The notes beneath the pieces were generated by a model. The model saw nothing but the letters and a program-made list of their open reading frames with translations, was not told the DNA's origin and did not search any database. From assembly GCA_025457805.1 (NCBI GenBank), contig JALOTR010000155.1, forward strand, positions 1 to 6,778: a DNA stretch of 6,778 nt, read 5' to 3'. The stretch's first letter is position 1; each line of letters opens with the position of its first letter. The DNA is from Akkermansiaceae bacterium (lineage in GTDB: Bacteria; Verrucomicrobiota; Verrucomicrobiia; Verrucomicrobiales; Akkermansiaceae). Below are positions 5,769-6,778 of the stretch, piece after piece. A program made the position numbers and the translations under genes.

Positions 5769-6778
5769 ATGAAATCCATCGCCCTCTTCTTGGTATCCGG
5801 CATGAGTGTCTGCCTTGCGCAGACCTGGACGGACATCACTACAAAAGTCCCCACCGGTCCCAAGGGTGCCAGCCAGTCCCTGGCATCCACCGGCACAACA
5901 TTATATCTAACAACTTTTGACGGGATTCGCAGTTCCACCAACGACGGCAATACCTGGACCCTCATCAACACCGTCGCAGGAAAAACATACACCCTCGCCG
6001 AATTCGGCACGCGCAGCCTGGATGCCATCAATGGCACCGTGTGGGCCGGTGGCGAACCGGGATCGCTTTCGATCACCGGCGGCGTGCTTCCGCTTCATCG
6101 GCTTGCATCCGGAGCCAAGGGATGGACACCCTCGTTCACTGGCACCACCGCTCCTTTTGCAATCGATGTCGTCGCCTATGACAGCATCACCAAGACCCAC
6201 TGGTGCGCCGGGCGGTTGGGCTCAATTTATAAATCTACCAATGGCGGCAGCACATGGGTGGAAGCCAAAGGCGACCTGCCCGGCACCAACATCGCCTCCA
6301 TCGTGGCGCGCAATGGCAAGGTGATCGTCACCCTCCAAGGCTCCGGAGCCTACTCCTCATCCAATGACGGGAAAAACTGGAGCAACAACGGCGTCCCGCT
6401 CCCCGACATCGGCCGCCTTGCCGCCGTCGGAAACCAAGTCGTCGTGATTGGCAGTGGCAACACCACCCTCGATACCGGCGCTTATGTTTCCAAAGACTTC
6501 GGCACCACCTGGACGCTCAACCAATCCTACATGAACGGCTCGCGGCTGCTTATGAAAACCTGCACCGATGACAAACTCATCTTCGCCGGCGGCATGGTCA
6601 CGACTTTCACGCCCACCTTCACTCCCATCTTCACCCCCACCGTCGCATGGTCTGCGGATGGCGGGACGACCTGGGAGGAACTCGACAGCAAAGGCATGCC
6701 TCAAGGGCTCGGCATCTCGTCGATGGTCCGGCACGGCAAATATCTCTTCGTCCAGGCCAATGATTTCTCCGGAAACCA
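5769..6778 (+). CDS. Exported Asp-box (BNR/sialidase-like) repeat protein, partial (C-terminus beyond right edge)
   Basis: The ATG at 5769 opens a frame that has no stop before the window ends: 336 codons. Residues 1-17 (MKSIALFLVSGMSVCLA, then QTW) form a signal peptide. Five Asp-box motifs of the form S-x-D/N-x-G-x-x-W are visible: 56-63 (STNDGNTW), 156-163 (STNGGSTW), 197-204 (SSNDGKNW), 241-248 (SKDFGTTW) and 295-302 (SADGGTTW). Such boxes mark turns of beta-propeller blades in sialidases, glycoside hydrolases, photosynthesis assembly factor Ycf48/HCF136 and many binding proteins. The catalytic Arg triad, Tyr and Asp of true sialidases are not evident, so enzyme activity cannot be claimed; a binding or structural propeller is equally likely. 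Spacing of the later boxes (41, 44 and 54 residues) fits one blade each; the 100-residue first gap suggests a degenerate blade. An F-T-P-T/I repeat lies at 280-291. No Shine-Dalgarno. The missing C-terminus may hold a sorting signal or more blades. Confidence 0.88.
   Translation, partial: MKSIALFLVSGMSVCLAQTWTDITTKVPTGPKGASQSLASTGTTLYLTTFDGIRSSTNDGNTWTLINTVAGKTYTLAEFGTRSLDAINGTVWAGGEPGSLSITGGVLPLHRLASGAKGWTPSFTGTTAPFAIDVVAYDSITKTHWCAGRLGSIYKSTNGGSTWVEAKGDLPGTNIASIVARNGKVIVTLQGSGAYSSSNDGKNWSNNGVPLPDIGRLAAVGNQVVVIGSGNTTLDTGAYVSKDFGTTWTLNQSYMNGSRLLMKTCTDDKLIFAGGMVTTFTPTFTPIFTPTVAWSADGGTTWEELDSKGMPQGLGISSMVRHGKYLFVQANDFSGN
6606..6641 (+). repeat. Three imperfect 12-bp tandem repeats encoding F-T-P-T/I
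   Basis: TTCACGCCCACC, TTCACTCCCATC and TTCACCCCCACC follow each other without a gap, in frame inside the Asp-box gene, and encode FTPT-FTPI-FTPT (residues 280-291) just before the fifth Asp box. The units differ mostly at third codon positions, as expected of an older or selected repeat. The product may be a Thr/Pro-rich loop or strand in the propeller. Confidence 0.8.

Overview
The window looks like chromosomal DNA from a GC-rich bacterium, most likely of the Verrucomicrobiota (Verrucomicrobiales, Luteolibacter/Akkermansiaceae-like). This is inferred from the character of the PNPase and S15 proteins, from the near absence of Shine-Dalgarno sequences at every start, and from the mix of large secreted proteins (C39-like peptidase, redoxin fusion, Asp-box propeller). 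Taxonomy cannot be proved from the window alone.

Left part, all on the minus strand (read from high to low coordinates): a secreted protein with a C39/papain-like cysteine peptidase domain (3108-4397), then the conserved pair rpsO (ribosomal protein S15, 2712-2972) and pnp (polynucleotide phosphorylase, 361-2499), then the first 67 codons of a DUF1778/TacA-type antitoxin that runs off the left edge (1-203). A strong hairpin with a T-run ends pnp (306-341). A long GC-rich hairpin followed by TTTT lies just after rpsO (2666-2704), and a second structured hairpin follows it in the 212-nt rpsO-pnp spacer (2629-2662). This layout resembles the rpsO-pnp region of other bacteria, where partial termination and a processed leader hairpin set PNPase levels.

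Right part, on the plus strand, divergent from the C39-like gene across a 107-nt spacer: a secreted protein with two thioredoxin-fold domains in tandem (4505-5686), then the N-terminal 336 residues of a secreted Asp-box (BNR, sialidase-like) repeat protein (5769 to the right edge).

rpsO and pnp are core translation and RNA-turnover genes. The other genes look like accessory or envelope functions: a toxin-antitoxin locus at the left edge and three exported proteins on the right. No RNA genes, CRISPR arrays, insertion sequences or prophage genes were seen. I do not see a clearly new multi-gene system here. The items most worth a second look are the edge antitoxin, the rpsO-pnp leader structure, the C39-like peptidase with an unusual third catalytic position, and the asymmetric double-redoxin protein.
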